From Cohnella luojiensis (GTDB lineage Bacteria > Bacillota > Bacilli > Paenibacillales > Paenibacillaceae): DNA of 39,128 nt. This document shows, piece by piece, positions 1-9,235 of this stretch. A program made the position numbers and the translations under genes. Positions within the stretch are counted from its first letter, which is position 1; each line of letters starts with the position of its first letter. The notes beneath the pieces were generated by a model. That model was not told the origin of the DNA. It worked only from the letters and a program-made list of their open reading frames with translations, and did no database searches. Location of the stretch: assembly GCF_004564235.1 (NCBI RefSeq), contig NZ_SOMN01000044.1:1-39128 (forward strand), in the 5' to 3' direction.

Positions 1-30
1 TTCTTTTAGCGAATTCGCATAGGCATTCAT
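1..30 (-). CDS. 5' end of unknown leftward gene (partial)
   Basis: Reading leftward from position 30, an ATG opens a frame MNAYANSLKE that runs off the window edge. It is preceded on that strand by a strong Shine-Dalgarno sequence, GAGGAGG, about eight bases before the ATG (around positions 39-45), which is the main reason to call it. Ten residues are too few to recognise a family. It lies downstream of the GDSL esterase gene and is separated from it by a hairpin terminator, so it is probably transcribed from its own promoter. Confidence 0.5.
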   Translation of the reverse strand, partial: MNAYANSLKE

Positions 31-112
31 TGGCGTAACCTCCTCGTTTTTTCAAGGGGCTTCGCCACACTTTTTCATCTACTTGTCAAGTCCTGTTTTC
101 ATTTTTTCATGC

Positions 113-151
113 AAAAAAAAGAGCGGGTTATCTTTTAGATAACCTGCTCTT
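113..151 (-). terminator. Rho-independent terminator of the GDSL esterase gene
   Basis: Positions 121-132 (GAGCGGGTTATC) pair with 138-149 (GATAACCTGCTC) with one G-U pair and a five-base loop. On the leftward strand the hairpin is followed by a run of eight T (113-120). It lies about 100 bases downstream of the GDSL gene stop and in the correct orientation for it. Confidence 0.85.
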
Positions 152-245
152 GTTCTTAATTTTGGCCCTGCGCCTTAACTTAATGACATTGCCCGAGACG
201 GGAGCCCTTTATTTTGCTTATTATGGGTATGCTAACCTTATTCGA

Positions 246-1517
246 TTATGAGTTTATGAATGCGGTCATCAAGCTCTTGCGGAAGACCACTTGGTAATCT
301 AATCCGGCGCTGATTACGGCAAGAGGGACATAAGTTTTCAACTCTTTGCCTACTTGCTGGAAGTAAGCCGGTGCAGCCAGAGGCTGCTTAACGCCGTTCA
401 CGATGACGGTCTTGGCACCGATCGTGATAATAACTTCGCGGCCGTCTTTGGAGAAAACCGCGGTTTTCGTTTTCTGGGTCCACTTCAGATCGGCGCCCAC
501 CGCATTGGCAACGTCGCGCAATGCTAAGAAGGTCGTGTTCTTCACCGTTGTGGGCTTGCTTGGCGGCTCTTTGCCGTTAATGACGATGGAAAGCGGAACT
601 TTAGCTTCCCTGGGCTGAGGTTTAAGATATTGCTTCCAGATCACGTCCGCAAAGATTTGCGCCATCGCTTCGTAACCGGCTTGGGAAGGATGGGTGTCGA
701 AATCGTCCAGAAGGTTAAAATGGGTATATGCCGACTGATTGCCTTCGAACTTAGACGATACGTGCGCGATCTTGACGGGGAGTCCTTTGCTGGATTGAGC
801 TTCCGCGAACTTATCCAATCCGGCGGACATTTTATGGACGGCTTCAAGAAGATCCGGGTATAAGGCATGCGTTATCATCAAAGGAAGGTACTGATCGGCA
901 ATAACGATCTGGGCGGCAGGTGCCAGAGTATGCAATCGAGTGATCATTTTCTCCAAATCTTCTGTATATTTATTCATTGTTAAATCGAAGCTGTCCTGTA
1001 TAATTTGTCGTGCGGCATCCGTAGGCTGGTCCTTAACTGCATTGATAATCGGTCCGAAATCATTGGCTCCGATCGTCATGACAACAAGATTCGCCTTGGC
1101 AAGATCCGTCGCGAGTTGAGGGGCTTTGGCAGCCACGCTATCCGCTTGCTGCGGCACTCCGTCCGGGAACGAGGAGAAATCCTGCAAGTCGGCGGAAGTC
1201 AATCTCTTGCCGTCTGCAGCGCCTTGCAATAAGTTTATAAGGCCAGGAGTCGTTAAACCCATGATGGCGTAGTTCGCTAGCTCTGTACGATCTTGGAACA
1301 GCGATTGTTCGAACAGTCGATCGACGTACCCGTAAGGGATCGAATCAGCTGTCATTCCCGGCTCGTAGCCGACGCTGATGGAGTCGCCGAGCGCAACGAT
1401 GCGATATGAGTCTTGGGATGATGCTTCATTTTCTGCCGCTGAAGCCGTGGATATAGCAGTTAATGCGAACACGGCAGTCAATAACGCGGCAAGCGGTTTA
1501 CGCAGACTAAATCTCAT
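246..1517 (-). CDS. Secreted SGNH/GDSL-family esterase with C-terminal copper-amine-oxidase-type stalk domain
   Basis: The 423-residue product starts with a clear signal peptide (basic MRFSLRKP, hydrophobic core, cut near ASA-AE at residues 27-28). Residues 38-295 form an SGNH hydrolase: block I is VALGDSISVG with the nucleophile Ser46, block III is TIGANDF, and the Asp-His pair is in DTHPSQAGY. Residues about 308-423 resemble the copper-amine-oxidase N-terminal domain common in secreted Paenibacillaceae proteins (VINGK, FLALRDVANAVGADLKW, YVPLAVISAGL). It is therefore an exported lipase/esterase or carbohydrate deacetylase; the substrate cannot be told from sequence. The start has a strong RBS (GGGAGGAATTGGAG just before ATG). 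It is a single gene, divergent from gltB, with its own terminator. Confidence 0.9.
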   Translation of the reverse strand: MRFSLRKPLAALLTAVFALTAISTASAAENEASSQDSYRIVALGDSISVGYEPGMTADSIPYGYVDRLFEQSLFQDRTELANYAIMGLTTPGLINLLQGAADGKRLTSADLQDFSSFPDGVPQQADSVAAKAPQLATDLAKANLVVMTIGANDFGPIINAVKDQPTDAARQIIQDSFDLTMNKYTEDLEKMITRLHTLAPAAQIVIADQYLPLMITHALYPDLLEAVHKMSAGLDKFAEAQSSKGLPVKIAHVSSKFEGNQSAYTHFNLLDDFDTHPSQAGYEAMAQIFADVIWKQYLKPQPREAKVPLSIVINGKEPPSKPTTVKNTTFLALRDVANAVGADLKWTQKTKTAVFSKDGREVIITIGAKTVIVNGVKQPLAAPAYFQQVGKELKTYVPLAVISAGLDYQVVFRKSLMTAFINS

Positions 1518-1592
1518 TCTCCAATTCCTCCCAAATATTAGTCAATCCAATCGTCGCATACCATTGCTTATCGACATCATAAAAATATTAAA

Positions 1593-1622
1593 TTGCCATT
1601 CTTCTCGCGAGGGTGGTAAAAT
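1593..1622 (+). promoter_or_regulatory. Possible sigma-A promoter for gltB
   Basis: TTGCCA at 1593-1598 and TAAAAT at 1617-1622 are separated by 18 bases in the divergent 283-base region between the esterase gene and gltB. The rest of this region is AT-rich near the esterase and GC-rich near 1660-1700. I see no clear regulator site in it. Confidence 0.3.
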
Positions 1623-1800
1623 AATTGAATAATAAAATGAATAATTATGAATATTCGCCGCGGCCGTCCACGTATGCCACCCTTTCCCCGGGTTTTCCGT
1701 CGTTTCCCTCAAGTATCTATATTCTAGGTCATTTGGAACGGGAATTGAAGCCATTATTGCTTGTTTTTCTCAAACACTGCGTAAAGAAAGGTTGATATAT

Positions 1801-4800
1801 ATGATAGAGATGCGTAAAGGTCTGCCCGTTAAACAAGGAATGTATGACCCGCAGTTCGAGAAAGACGCATGCGGCATGGGGTTCGTCGCGCACATCAAGG
1901 GACGGAAATCGCACGAGATCGTCGAGCAAGCGTTGACGTTGCTCTTCAATATGGAGCATCGCGGCGGTCAGGGCAGCGAACCGAACACCGGAGACGGCGC
2001 GGGAATTCTCCTGCAAATTCCGCATCGCTTCTTCCAAGCGGAGACGGCGAAAATCGGATTTACGTTGCCTGAAGCCGGCGATTATGCCGTCGGGATGGTG
2101 TTCCTGCCGCAGGAGCAATCCGTTCGCCGTAAACACGAAGAAATTTTTGAAGCGATCGTTGCCGAAGAAGGCCAAACCTTGTTGGGCTGGCGCACGGTTC
2201 CAACGAACGACGAGTCTCTCGGCAAATCTTCGAAAAAGGTAAAGCCTTTCGTGCGTCAAGCGTTCATAGCACGCTCGGCCGCGTTGGCAAGCGACATGGC
2301 GTTCGAGCGGAAGCTGTACGTTATCCGCAAGCGCGCGGAGCAAGCGATTCGTTACTCGGATATCGAGGGCGCGGACATGTTCTATTTCCCGAGCTTCTCG
2401 AGCAAGAAGATCGTATACAAGGGGATGCTGACCACCGAGCAGGTAGGATTATTTTATCCCGAGCTGCACAACCCCGAGCTGGAGACGGCCATGGCGCTCG
2501 TTCACTCCCGCTTTAGCACGAACACTTTCCCAAGCTGGGAGAGGGCCCATCCGTTCAACTACCTGATTCATAATGGCGAGATTAACACGCTGCAAGGTAA
2601 CGTGAATTGGATGCGCGCTCGCCAGACGTTGTTCAATTCGGAGCTATTCGGCGACGATCTTGAGAAAGTAAAGCCAGTCATCGCTCCGGATGGTTCGGAC
2701 ACGGCGATGTTCGATAATACGTTCGAGTTCATGTATTTGGCGGGCCGTTCCATGGCGCATGCCGCGATGATGATGGTTCCGGAACCATGGCAGAACGACG
2801 AGCATATGGACGAGGAAAAAAGGGCGTTCTACGAATACCACGCTTGTTTGATGGAACCATGGGACGGTCCTGCGGCGGTAGGTTTTACGGACGGCGTGCA
2901 GATCGGCGCTATTCTTGACCGCAACGGCTTAAGGCCTGCCCGTTACTATGTGACGAAGGACGATCTGATCGTACTTGCGTCCGAAGCCGGAGTCGTCGAT
3001 ATCCCGCAAGAGGATATCGTGCTGAAGGATCGATTGCGTCCAGGCCGTATTCTGCTCGTGGATACGAAAGAAGGACGGATCATCTCCGACGAAGAGGTGA
3101 AGCGTTCGATCGTAACGGAGCATCCTTACCGCGAGTGGCTGAACGATCACTTGGTCGATCTCGAAGAGCTTCCGGAAGCGATGGAGCTCCCTGAACCGGA
3201 TCATGATACGGTTCAATTACGCCAACAGTCCTTCGGCTATACGTTCGAGGATATCCGCAAGGTGATGGAGCCTATGGCGCTGACCGGCGTTGAGCCGCTT
3301 GCGTCCATGGGATACGACTCCCCGTTAGCGGTACTCTCGGAGAAGCCTCAGCGTTTGTTCAACTATTTCAAGCAATTGTTCGCGCAAGTCACGAACCCGC
3401 CTATCGACGCGATACGCGAGGAGATCGTTACTTCGACCTATACGACGGTCGGCCCTGAGCGGAACTTGTTAAATCCGGAGCCGGAAAGCTGCCGCCAGAT
3501 CCGACTATACACGCCGATCCTCTCGAATGAAGAGTTCGCGAAGCTGCGGCACGTTCACCGTCCGGGCTTCAAATCGATTACGCTGCCGATTTTCTTCTCG
3601 GCAAAGGACGGGGAAACAGGGCTGCGAAGCGCGCTTAAATTACTTTGCGAAGCAGCGGATCGTCTGATTTCCAAGGGTCATAATATACTCATTCTGTCCG
3701 ACAGAGGCACGGATGCCGATAACGCGGCGATTCCATCTCTTCTTGCCGTTTCGACATTACACCATCATTTGATTCGCGAGGGAACCCGGACGAAGGTTAG
3801 CATCCTTCTCGAGTCCGGCGAACCGCGCGAAGTGCATCACTTCGCGTTGTTGCTCGGCTACGGCGTTAGCGCGGTCAACCCTTACCTGGCGTTCGAGACG
3901 CTCGACGACCTGATACGCCAAGGAATGATGCGCAACATCTCGCACGAGAAGGCGGTTAAGAACTACATTAAAGCGGCGACCAAGGGCGTCGTGAAAGTAT
4001 TGTCCAAGATGGGGATCTCCACAATCCAGTCTTACCGCGGCGCGCAAATCTTCGAAGCGGTCGGCCTGAACTCGGAAGTCATCTCGCAGTACTTCACGGG
4101 TACCGCGTCACGCATTCAAGGCGTCGGCTTCGACGTCATAACGCAAGAGACGTTAGTTGCCCATCAACGCGCCTTCTCCAAGCAAGAAGGAGCCGAGCGC
4201 GAGCTGGATTCCGGCGGAGATTACCAATGGCGCAAAGGCGGAGAAGATCATCTGTTTAACCCGCAGACGATCCATACGCTGCAAATGGCGACCCGCACGG
4301 GAAATTACGATACGTACAAGAAATATTCCGCGCTCGTCCAAGGCGAATATGAACAGGTTCGCACGCTTCGCGCGTTGCTGAAGTTTAACTTCGATCAACA
4401 GCCCGTGCCGATCGAGGAAGTAGAATCGATCGAATCGATCTTCAAGAGATTTAAAACCGGCGCTATGTCTTTCGGATCGATCAGCAAGGAAGCTCATGAA
4501 TCGCTTGCTATCGCGATGAACAGAATCGGCGGTAAATCCAATTCCGGCGAGGGCGGAGAAGATCCTGCCCGTTACATTCCGGATGCGAACGGCGACTCGC
4601 GCCGAAGCGCCATTAAGCAAGTAGCTTCCGGCCGTTTCGGCGTAACGAGCTACTATCTCTCCAGCGCGGAAGAGATTCAAATCAAGATGGCGCAAGGCGC
4701 TAAGCCGGGTGAAGGCGGACAGCTTATGGGACGCAAAGTATACCCATGGGTTGCGGAAGTTCGGGGCACGACGCCTGGCGTCGGTCTCATCTCCCCGCCG

Positions 4801-6405
4801 CCGCATCACGATATCTATTCCATCGAGGATCTGGCTGAGCTGATCCACGATCTGAAGAACGCTAACCCGCGCGCTCGCATTAACGTGAAGCTCGTGTCCG
4901 AGGTTGGCGTAGGTACGATCGCCGCAGGCGTAGCCAAGGGTCGTGCCGATGTTATCCTGGTCAGCGGATATGACGGCGGAACGGGGGCTTCCCCTATCGG
5001 TTCCATCCGCCATGCGGGCTTGCCTTGGGAGCTTGGTCTTGCGGAGACGCACCAAACTCTTATCCTGAATAACCTGCGCGATCGCGTCGTCGTCGAAACC
5101 GACGGCAAGATGATGACTGGCCGGGATATCGCGATTGCCGCGTTGCTCGGAGCGGAAGAATTCGGCTTCTCGACGGCCCCGCTTGTCGTACTTGGCTGTA
5201 TCATGATGCGCGTGTGTCAGTTGGATACTTGCCCGGTAGGCGTTGCGACGCAAAATCCGGAGCTTCGTAAGAAGTTCATGGGCGACCCGGACCATGCCGT
5301 CAACTTCATGAAATTCGTGGCGCAAGAGTTACGCGAGATCATGGCGCAGCTCGGATTCCGTACCGTGGAAGAGATGGTCGGACGAGTAGATCGCTTGGAC
5401 ACGAAATTCGCGATCGGACATTACAAAACGCAAGGCATCGATCTGACGCCGCTATTGCATATGCCTGAATTGCCGGAAGGTTCTTTCCGTTATAACGCCA
5501 AAGGACAAAACCACTTGCTGGATGAGTCGCTCGACATGCAAGCATTGCTCGCAGCTGCCGCACCGGCATTGAATAACAAGCAACCGGTTAAAGGAACGTT
5601 CCCGATCAAAAATACAAATCGGGTCGTCGGAACGATCGTCGGTTCGGAAGTGACGAAGCGATACGGCAAAGACGGTCTGCCAGCAGATACGATCCAGTTC
5701 CATTTCGTCGGTACCGCGGGTCAAAGCTTCGGCGCGTTCATGCCTAAAGGCATGACCCTAACGCTTGAAGGCGACTCGAACGACTATGTAGGAAAAGGTT
5801 TGTCCGGCGGCAAGATTGCCATATACCCATCGGATAAGTCGACGTTCAAGGCAGAGGATAACGTCATTATCGGAAATACGGCGCTTTACGGAGCGACGGG
5901 CGGAGAAGCTTACATCAGCGGCGCTGCAGGCGAGAGGTTCGCGGTGCGAAACAGCGGCGTGAACGTCGTAGTCGAAGGCGTCGGCGATCATGGCTGCGAG
6001 TACATGACGGGCGGACGCGTAGTCGTTCTTGGGAAGACGGGACGTAATTTCGCGGCAGGCATGTCTGGCGGAATCGCCTATGTCATCGATTGGGACGGTA
6101 AATTCGTCAACCGCTGCAATTTCGAGATGGTCGGTCTAGAAACCCTTGAGGATGAGGCTGAAGTTGCGGAGGTACGCGCGATGATCGGCAATCACGTTCA
6201 ATACACGAACAGCGATCTCGGTCGCCGGGTGCTTGAGGATTGGAATAACGCGGTTAAGAAAATCGTCAAAGTCATCCCTAAAGATTACAAACGGATGATG
6301 GAACAGATCGCCAAGGTGCAAGCTCAAGGCCTTAGCGGCGAAAAAGCGTTGTTGGCCGCGTTCGAAGCCAACATGCGCGATCTGTCCAGAGTCGGCGGCA
6401 ACTAA
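1801..6405 (+). CDS. gltB: Glutamate synthase, large (alpha) subunit
   Basis: This makes glutamate from glutamine and 2-oxoglutarate in central nitrogen assimilation. The 1534-residue length is normal for bacterial GltB. The N-terminal class II amidotransferase domain has its catalytic Cys at residue 24 (KDACGMGF) after a short propeptide, with GEINTLQGN further on. The central and FMN/synthase domains follow ([32 protein letters not shown]). The Fe-S cysteines are in [15 protein letters not shown] near residue 1133. The C-terminal glutamate-synthase beta-helix domain has [20 protein letters not shown] and similar repeats. ATG 1801 is preferred over the in-frame TTG 1792 because AAAGAAAGG lies nine bases before it. 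No gltD small subunit follows; a terminator does, so gltD must be elsewhere. Confidence 0.97.
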   Translation: MIEMRKGLPVKQGMYDPQFEKDACGMGFVAHIKGRKSHEIVEQALTLLFNMEHRGGQGSEPNTGDGAGILLQIPHRFFQAETAKIGFTLPEAGDYAVGMVFLPQEQSVRRKHEEIFEAIVAEEGQTLLGWRTVPTNDESLGKSSKKVKPFVRQAFIARSAALASDMAFERKLYVIRKRAEQAIRYSDIEGADMFYFPSFSSKKIVYKGMLTTEQVGLFYPELHNPELETAMALVHSRFSTNTFPSWERAHPFNYLIHNGEINTLQGNVNWMRARQTLFNSELFGDDLEKVKPVIAPDGSDTAMFDNTFEFMYLAGRSMAHAAMMMVPEPWQNDEHMDEEKRAFYEYHACLMEPWDGPAAVGFTDGVQIGAILDRNGLRPARYYVTKDDLIVLASEAGVVDIPQEDIVLKDRLRPGRILLVDTKEGRIISDEEVKRSIVTEHPYREWLNDHLVDLEELPEAMELPEPDHDTVQLRQQSFGYTFEDIRKVMEPMALTGVEPLASMGYDSPLAVLSEKPQRLFNYFKQLFAQVTNPPIDAIREEIVTSTYTTVGPERNLLNPEPESCRQIRLYTPILSNEEFAKLRHVHRPGFKSITLPIFFSAKDGETGLRSALKLLCEAADRLISKGHNILILSDRGTDADNAAIPSLLAVSTLHHHLIREGTRTKVSILLESGEPREVHHFALLLGYGVSAVNPYLAFETLDDLIRQGMMRNISHEKAVKNYIKAATKGVVKVLSKMGISTIQSYRGAQIFEAVGLNSEVISQYFTGTASRIQGVGFDVITQETLVAHQRAFSKQEGAERELDSGGDYQWRKGGEDHLFNPQTIHTLQMATRTGNYDTYKKYSALVQGEYEQVRTLRALLKFNFDQQPVPIEEVESIESIFKRFKTGAMSFGSISKEAHESLAIAMNRIGGKSNSGEGGEDPARYIPDANGDSRRSAIKQVASGRFGVTSYYLSSAEEIQIKMAQGAKPGEGGQLMGRKVYPWVAEVRGTTPGVGLISPPPHHDIYSIEDLAELIHDLKNANPRARINVKLVSEVGVGTIAAGVAKGRADVILVSGYDGGTGASPIGSIRHAGLPWELGLAETHQTLILNNLRDRVVVETDGKMMTGRDIAIAALLGAEEFGFSTAPLVVLGCIMMRVCQLDTCPVGVATQNPELRKKFMGDPDHAVNFMKFVAQELREIMAQLGFRTVEEMVGRVDRLDTKFAIGHYKTQGIDLTPLLHMPELPEGSFRYNAKGQNHLLDESLDMQALLAAAAPALNNKQPVKGTFPIKNTNRVVGTIVGSEVTKRYGKDGLPADTIQFHFVGTAGQSFGAFMPKGMTLTLEGDSNDYVGKGLSGGKIAIYPSDKSTFKAEDNVIIGNTALYGATGGEAYISGAAGERFAVRNSGVNVVVEGVGDHGCEYMTGGRVVVLGKTGRNFAAGMSGGIAYVIDWDGKFVNRCNFEMVGLETLEDEAEVAEVRAMIGNHVQYTNSDLGRRVLEDWNNAVKKIVKVIPKDYKRMMEQIAKVQAQGLSGEKALLAAFEANMRDLSRVGGN

Positions 6406-6425
6406 ACCGAATACACAAGATAAGC

Positions 6426-6467
6426 AAACACCGATAGAAGCGCCGCGGCGCTTTTATCGGTGTTTTT
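6426..6467 (+). terminator. Rho-independent terminator after gltB
   Basis: AAACACCGATAgAAGCGCC (6426-6444) pairs almost perfectly with GGCGCTTtTATCGGTGTTT, followed by further T. It sits 20 bases after the gltB stop and closes gltB as a single-gene unit. Confidence 0.93.
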
Positions 6468-6537
6468 ATTAATATTCTTTCATTATGGTAAATATAGGTG
6501 TAAAATGGAAGCGACTACATCATAGGAGGGCAGCCTG

Positions 6538-7191
6538 ATGGAACGCTTTTTAGTCGATTTTATCGTGAATATATTCGAAACGATAGCAGGCATTTCGCTG
6601 ATCCTTTCGATCTTTAGATTTCAGATTAAGGGATTTGTGCCCCAAATCTTGTTTACTGCCGTTGTCATGGCCCAAACCTCTTATTTATTGCGCGAGGTTC
6701 TGAATCAGGACTCTATCACGCCGTTTTTCATGCTTGCATGGATCGTAATCTTGTTATGGCTGCTTTTTAGAGTTCATTATTTTTACGCGTTACTCATGGC
6801 TATCACCGGATACTTGGGTTATCTCCTCATCCAAATCTCCATTGTATATTCGTTTCAATTCCTATTTGACACAGAGATTCCGGTAGTAGATTTCTATACG
6901 ATGAAGATTATCCAGATTATCTCGTCTTCCATCGCGCTGCTGATATCCGTTGTGTTAATGATGAAACGCATCGGATTTTCCTTCGTCCCGGATCGCGTTC
7001 AAGAGAGCGTGTTGCTGAAGGGAACCAATCGAAGGATGCTTCTGCTATTGATCGCGGGAAGCGTGATTGTATCTGCCATCGTGTTTATTTACGAGAGCGG
7101 ATTTGGAACTTTCATGTTAGGGATATTAACGATAGTTTTCGCGTTATACGCCATTATCCATTTAGCTTTAGCGAAGGAGAGAAGCATATGA
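6538..7191 (+). CDS. Polytopic membrane protein of the agr-like locus (possible kinase-less AgrC-type sensor)
   Basis: The 217-residue product is almost entirely hydrophobic, with about six predicted membrane segments (roughly residues 13-27, 34-50, 60-98, 100-115, 127-145 and 167-210) and a short basic tail. Its stop overlaps the agrB start by four bases (ATGA), so the two are translationally coupled. In classical agr systems the partner of AgrB is AgrC, whose N-terminal half is a six- or seven-helix sensor. This protein has the size and shape of that sensor half, but no histidine kinase or GHKL ATPase motif is present. A sensor role is inference; it could equally be a transport or immunity protein. 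RBS: AGGAGGG before ATG 6538. Confidence 0.7.
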   Translation: MERFLVDFIVNIFETIAGISLILSIFRFQIKGFVPQILFTAVVMAQTSYLLREVLNQDSITPFFMLAWIVILLWLLFRVHYFYALLMAITGYLGYLLIQISIVYSFQFLFDTEIPVVDFYTMKIIQIISSSIALLISVVLMMKRIGFSFVPDRVQESVLLKGTNRRMLLLLIAGSVIVSAIVFIYESGFGTFMLGILTIVFALYAIIHLALAKERSI

Positions 7192-7718
7192 TAGAAGCTC
7201 TTTCACAGAGGATTAGCGGTTATGTCTTTCGCCATAACGACCGTGGACACGTTAGCCAAGAGGTTATGAAGTTTGCTTTGGTGTCCCTATTATCTACGAC
7301 TTTTACGATCGTACTATCTCTTATTATCGGTTTGATCGATGGGAAATTCTTGCCGACGGTTCTTTCCTTGGCAGCCATTGCTATAATGCGTAATTTAACT
7401 GGGGGCTACCATTTCAAATCGACAGCTGCTTGTATTATCGTTTCTGCCGGCGTGATCACTCTTATTCCATTTATTCCAGTTAGCCAAATAGCGTTCTATA
7501 TTATGGGTATTATTTCTTTGTTGCTCGTGATAGGATATGCGCCATCTAACTTACGAGGGGTTAGCCGTTTGACCGAGAGCAACTTAAAAGCCATGAAATG
7601 GGTTGCGGTACTATTGATTGTATCTAACTTCCTGCTTACCTCCGATATCATATCGTTAGCCTTTTTTATTCAGGCCGTTTCACTACTGCCAGGAAAGTGG
7701 GGTGAAAAAGATGCGTAG
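7188..7718 (+). CDS. agrB: AgrB-like peptide-processing membrane protease
   Basis: AgrB proteins cut the AgrD pro-peptide C-terminally and form the thiolactone ring at the membrane. The 176-residue product carries the family signatures: an N-terminal FRHNDRGH segment, then TGGYHFKSTAAC, which supplies the catalytic His75 and Cys82 at the family spacing of seven residues, among several membrane helices. It overlaps the upstream membrane protein by four bases and the AgrD-like peptide gene by eight, a tight three-gene operon. Confidence 0.9.
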   Translation: MIEALSQRISGYVFRHNDRGHVSQEVMKFALVSLLSTTFTIVLSLIIGLIDGKFLPTVLSLAAIAIMRNLTGGYHFKSTAACIIVSAGVITLIPFIPVSQIAFYIMGIISLLLVIGYAPSNLRGVSRLTESNLKAMKWVAVLLIVSNFLLTSDIISLAFFIQAVSLLPGKWGEKDA

Positions 7719-7836
7719 AAAATTTGCTGGTTTGGCGGCAACCTTGTTGGGAGCTTCGGCTGTTGTATTCGTAACGACTGCTTGCTGGTTTATCGGACAC
7801 CGTCCGGAAGTTCCGCAAGAATTGTTGAAGCGTTAA
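7711..7836 (+). CDS. agrD: AgrD-like cyclic-lactone autoinducer pro-peptide (41 aa)
   Basis: A 41-residue ORF overlaps the end of agrB. It reads as an amphipathic, positively charged leader (MRRKFAGLAATLLGASAV), then VFVTTACWFIG, then the acidic tail HRPEVPQELLKR. Aligned with staphylococcal AgrD (core ending CDFIM, tail with EVPKEL), the conserved EVPxEL tail is present and Cys25 is placed to form a five-residue thiolactone ring, Cys25 to Gly29 (CWFIG). The exact N-terminal trim of the mature signal is unknown. RBS: GGGGTGA about six bases before ATG 7711, inside agrB. Confidence 0.88.
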   Translation: MRRKFAGLAATLLGASAVVFVTTACWFIGHRPEVPQELLKR

Positions 7837-7850
7837 GGGGATCTGCTCGA

Positions 7851-7883
7851 AGGCTGTCGGATTAGCGTCCGGCAGCCGCTTTT
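7851..7883 (+). terminator. Hairpin terminator or attenuator after agrD
   Basis: GGCTGTCGG (7852-7860) pairs with CCGGCAGCC (7869-7877) with one G-U pair and an eight-base loop, followed by GCTTTTA. The T run is short, so termination may be partial and allow read-through into the LytTR gene 30 bases on. Confidence 0.6.
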
Positions 7884-7914
7884 AGTAATGGTAAAATGAC
7901 ATGGAGTGGAATGT

Positions 7915-8280
7915 ATGAATCAGCCCGTCACAAAGGATAAGAACAACGAAGGTGAAGTCATCATGATGGATATGGCAGACGTACTATATATCCAGACGGA
8001 AGATGGAGCGGTCGTATTTCACACGTCCGAAGGCAGGGTTTATCCTCTTGTTCCGTCTCTTAGCATGTACGCGAAACATACCGAGTCGCTTGGCTTTCAG
8101 AAGCTAGATCGAACGAATCTAGTAAACATGAATAAGCTGAGGGCTTTTGATGAGAAACGCGGTTTGGTATTTTTCGATGAGGATTCCAACTTGGAAAGAC
8201 AGAGCGCCATTGTCGCCTTCATGAATATTGGCAAGCTTAAAAATATGATTATCTCTTGGATCGAGCGAAATCTCAAATAA
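7915..8280 (+). CDS. Stand-alone LytTR-type DNA-binding regulator
   Basis: The 121-residue product matches the layout of a LytTR domain: an initial strand segment (MADVLYIQTEDGAVVFHTSEGRVY), then the central FQKLDRTNLVNMNKLRAFD, equivalent to the F-x-R-x-HRSxLVNxxxI stretch of AgrA/LytR, and a terminal strand (GLVFFDED). There is no receiver domain, so it is not a classical response regulator. Its position directly after agrBD suggests it is the locus's transcription factor. ATG 7915 is preferred over GTG 7906 because GGAG lies eight bases before it and would be inside the coding region otherwise. Target sites were not found by eye. Confidence 0.75.
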   Translation: MNQPVTKDKNNEGEVIMMDMADVLYIQTEDGAVVFHTSEGRVYPLVPSLSMYAKHTESLGFQKLDRTNLVNMNKLRAFDEKRGLVFFDEDSNLERQSAIVAFMNIGKLKNMIISWIERNLK

Positions 8281-8484
8281 ATTTTCAAAATGTTATGCAT
8301 CCTTACATAAAATGTGATTTTCGAGATTAAGAGGGTCTATTCGACAAAACTTCTTAAATAATAATAATTGCGGGACTCCATCGCTCGACACCCTCCGCAA
8401 GACCTATATCCTATACTATCTTTAGTGTTTCAATACCGGAATCATAGAGAGGGTTTGGGTGCGGATATGGAGAGGGATATGCTG

Positions 8485-8604
8485 ATGGGAACGATGAAAA
8501 GCATGCCACCGTTGGAAATTGACATCCGCAAGATTCTGGAGCAGCTAGGGATTCAAAGGGAAAAATGGCCGGAGGAATACCGGAAACCGGTTCAACAGTC
8601 CTAA
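8485..8604 (+). CDS. Very small hypothetical protein (39 aa)
   Basis: A short frame with an amphipathic centre (LEIDIRKILEQLGIQREKW) and a Pro-rich end. GGAGAGG at 8469-8475 lies nine bases before ATG 8485; in-frame ATGs at 8467 and 8479 are possible but badly spaced. A terminator follows at once, supporting a real transcript end. I do not recognise the family. The 200 bases before it (8281-8484) hold no other gene that I can see, only AT-rich sequence with a weak promoter-like stretch near 8342-8365. Confidence 0.4.
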   Translation: MGTMKSMPPLEIDIRKILEQLGIQREKWPEEYRKPVQQS

Positions 8605-8632
8605 GTATACATACATATAATTAGTTATACAA

Positions 8633-8679
8633 AAAACCTCAGAGGTTATGGGATGTAATGAACCCTTCCTTGAGGTTTT
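8633..8679. terminator. Bidirectional terminator between convergent genes
   Basis: AAAACCTCA (8633-8641) pairs with TGAGGTTTT (8671-8679), with additional weak pairing inside. T runs follow in both directions, so it can serve the small ORF ending at 8604 and the XRE gene ending at 8695. Confidence 0.75.
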
Positions 8680-8694
8680 ATTTGTTTTAAAGAA

Positions 8695-9066
8695 TTAATC
8701 ATTCATATTGCGTTCCGCGCGGACAAAGGCAATAAATCTCCGCGCTTCTTCTGCTGTCAATTTACGTCCGTCTATCGTAAGGGCGAAATGGCTTAGGATC
8801 TCATCATCCGACAACTCAAGCTCATCGGTAAATTGGCGTACGTCCGAATCCAAAGTAGCGTTGGTTTGAGAGGTTCTGCCAACCAGGTAGTCAATTGAAA
8901 CCTGAAACAAGTCAGCAACCTTTCCTAGCGTTTCCGTATCGGGCTCTCTGCGATTTTTCTCATAATGGGACAGAGCTGCACGCGAGATGCCTAGGGAAGA
9001 TGCTAATTCTTCTTGAGTTAAACCGCGCTGGTCTCTTAGAAAAGCGAGACGACTGCCGATATTCAT
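8695..9066 (-). CDS. XRE/Cro-CI-family transcriptional repressor
   Basis: The 123-residue protein has an N-terminal helix-turn-helix (residues about 4-60): RLAFLRDQRGLTQEELASSL, recognition helix SRAALSHYEKNRREPD, then LGKVADLFQVSIDYLVGRT. This arrangement is like Xre/SinR/ImmR-type regulators of Bacillales. The second half (residues 65-123) is acidic and helical, probably for dimerisation, and has no peptidase motif. RBS GGGAGG precedes the ATG on the leftward strand. It is divergent from the pilZ operon, whose promoter holds two copies of the GATACA-N3-TGTATC palindrome; the same palindrome marks the lasso and capsule promoters. It is the best local candidate to bind these sites, but that is inference. 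Confidence 0.92.
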   Translation of the reverse strand: MNIGSRLAFLRDQRGLTQEELASSLGISRAALSHYEKNRREPDTETLGKVADLFQVSIDYLVGRTSQTNATLDSDVRQFTDELELSDDEILSHFALTIDGRKLTAEEARRFIAFVRAERNMND

Positions 9067-9235
9067 CTGAACCCTCCCAGGATGGTCATAAAATCATTAA
9101 TTTCATCATAATATGGATACGAAACAAATGCATTCATTGCGACAAAACGTCGCATCTACTTATTGGTTTTACTAGTTTTACCCAGATCAGAAAAATAATA
9201 AACCTATAAACGTTAGGTTGTTGTAAAGTTCTTTC

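Noticed and set aside
152..245. Remnant of an IS4-like end (CTTAACTTAATGACATT near 174-190)
   Set aside because: The short stretch recalls IS4-family termini, but no second repeat, transposase fragment or target duplication is visible.
4153..5325. Long leftward open frame of 390 codons inside gltB
   Set aside because: It is antisense to a fully conserved gltB coding region rich in CG-containing codons, has no plausible RBS or family motif, and is a reading-frame shadow.
9116..9130. GATACGAAACAAATG upstream of the XRE gene as an autoregulatory operator
   Set aside because: Only the left half matches; the right half has no resemblance to TGTATC.
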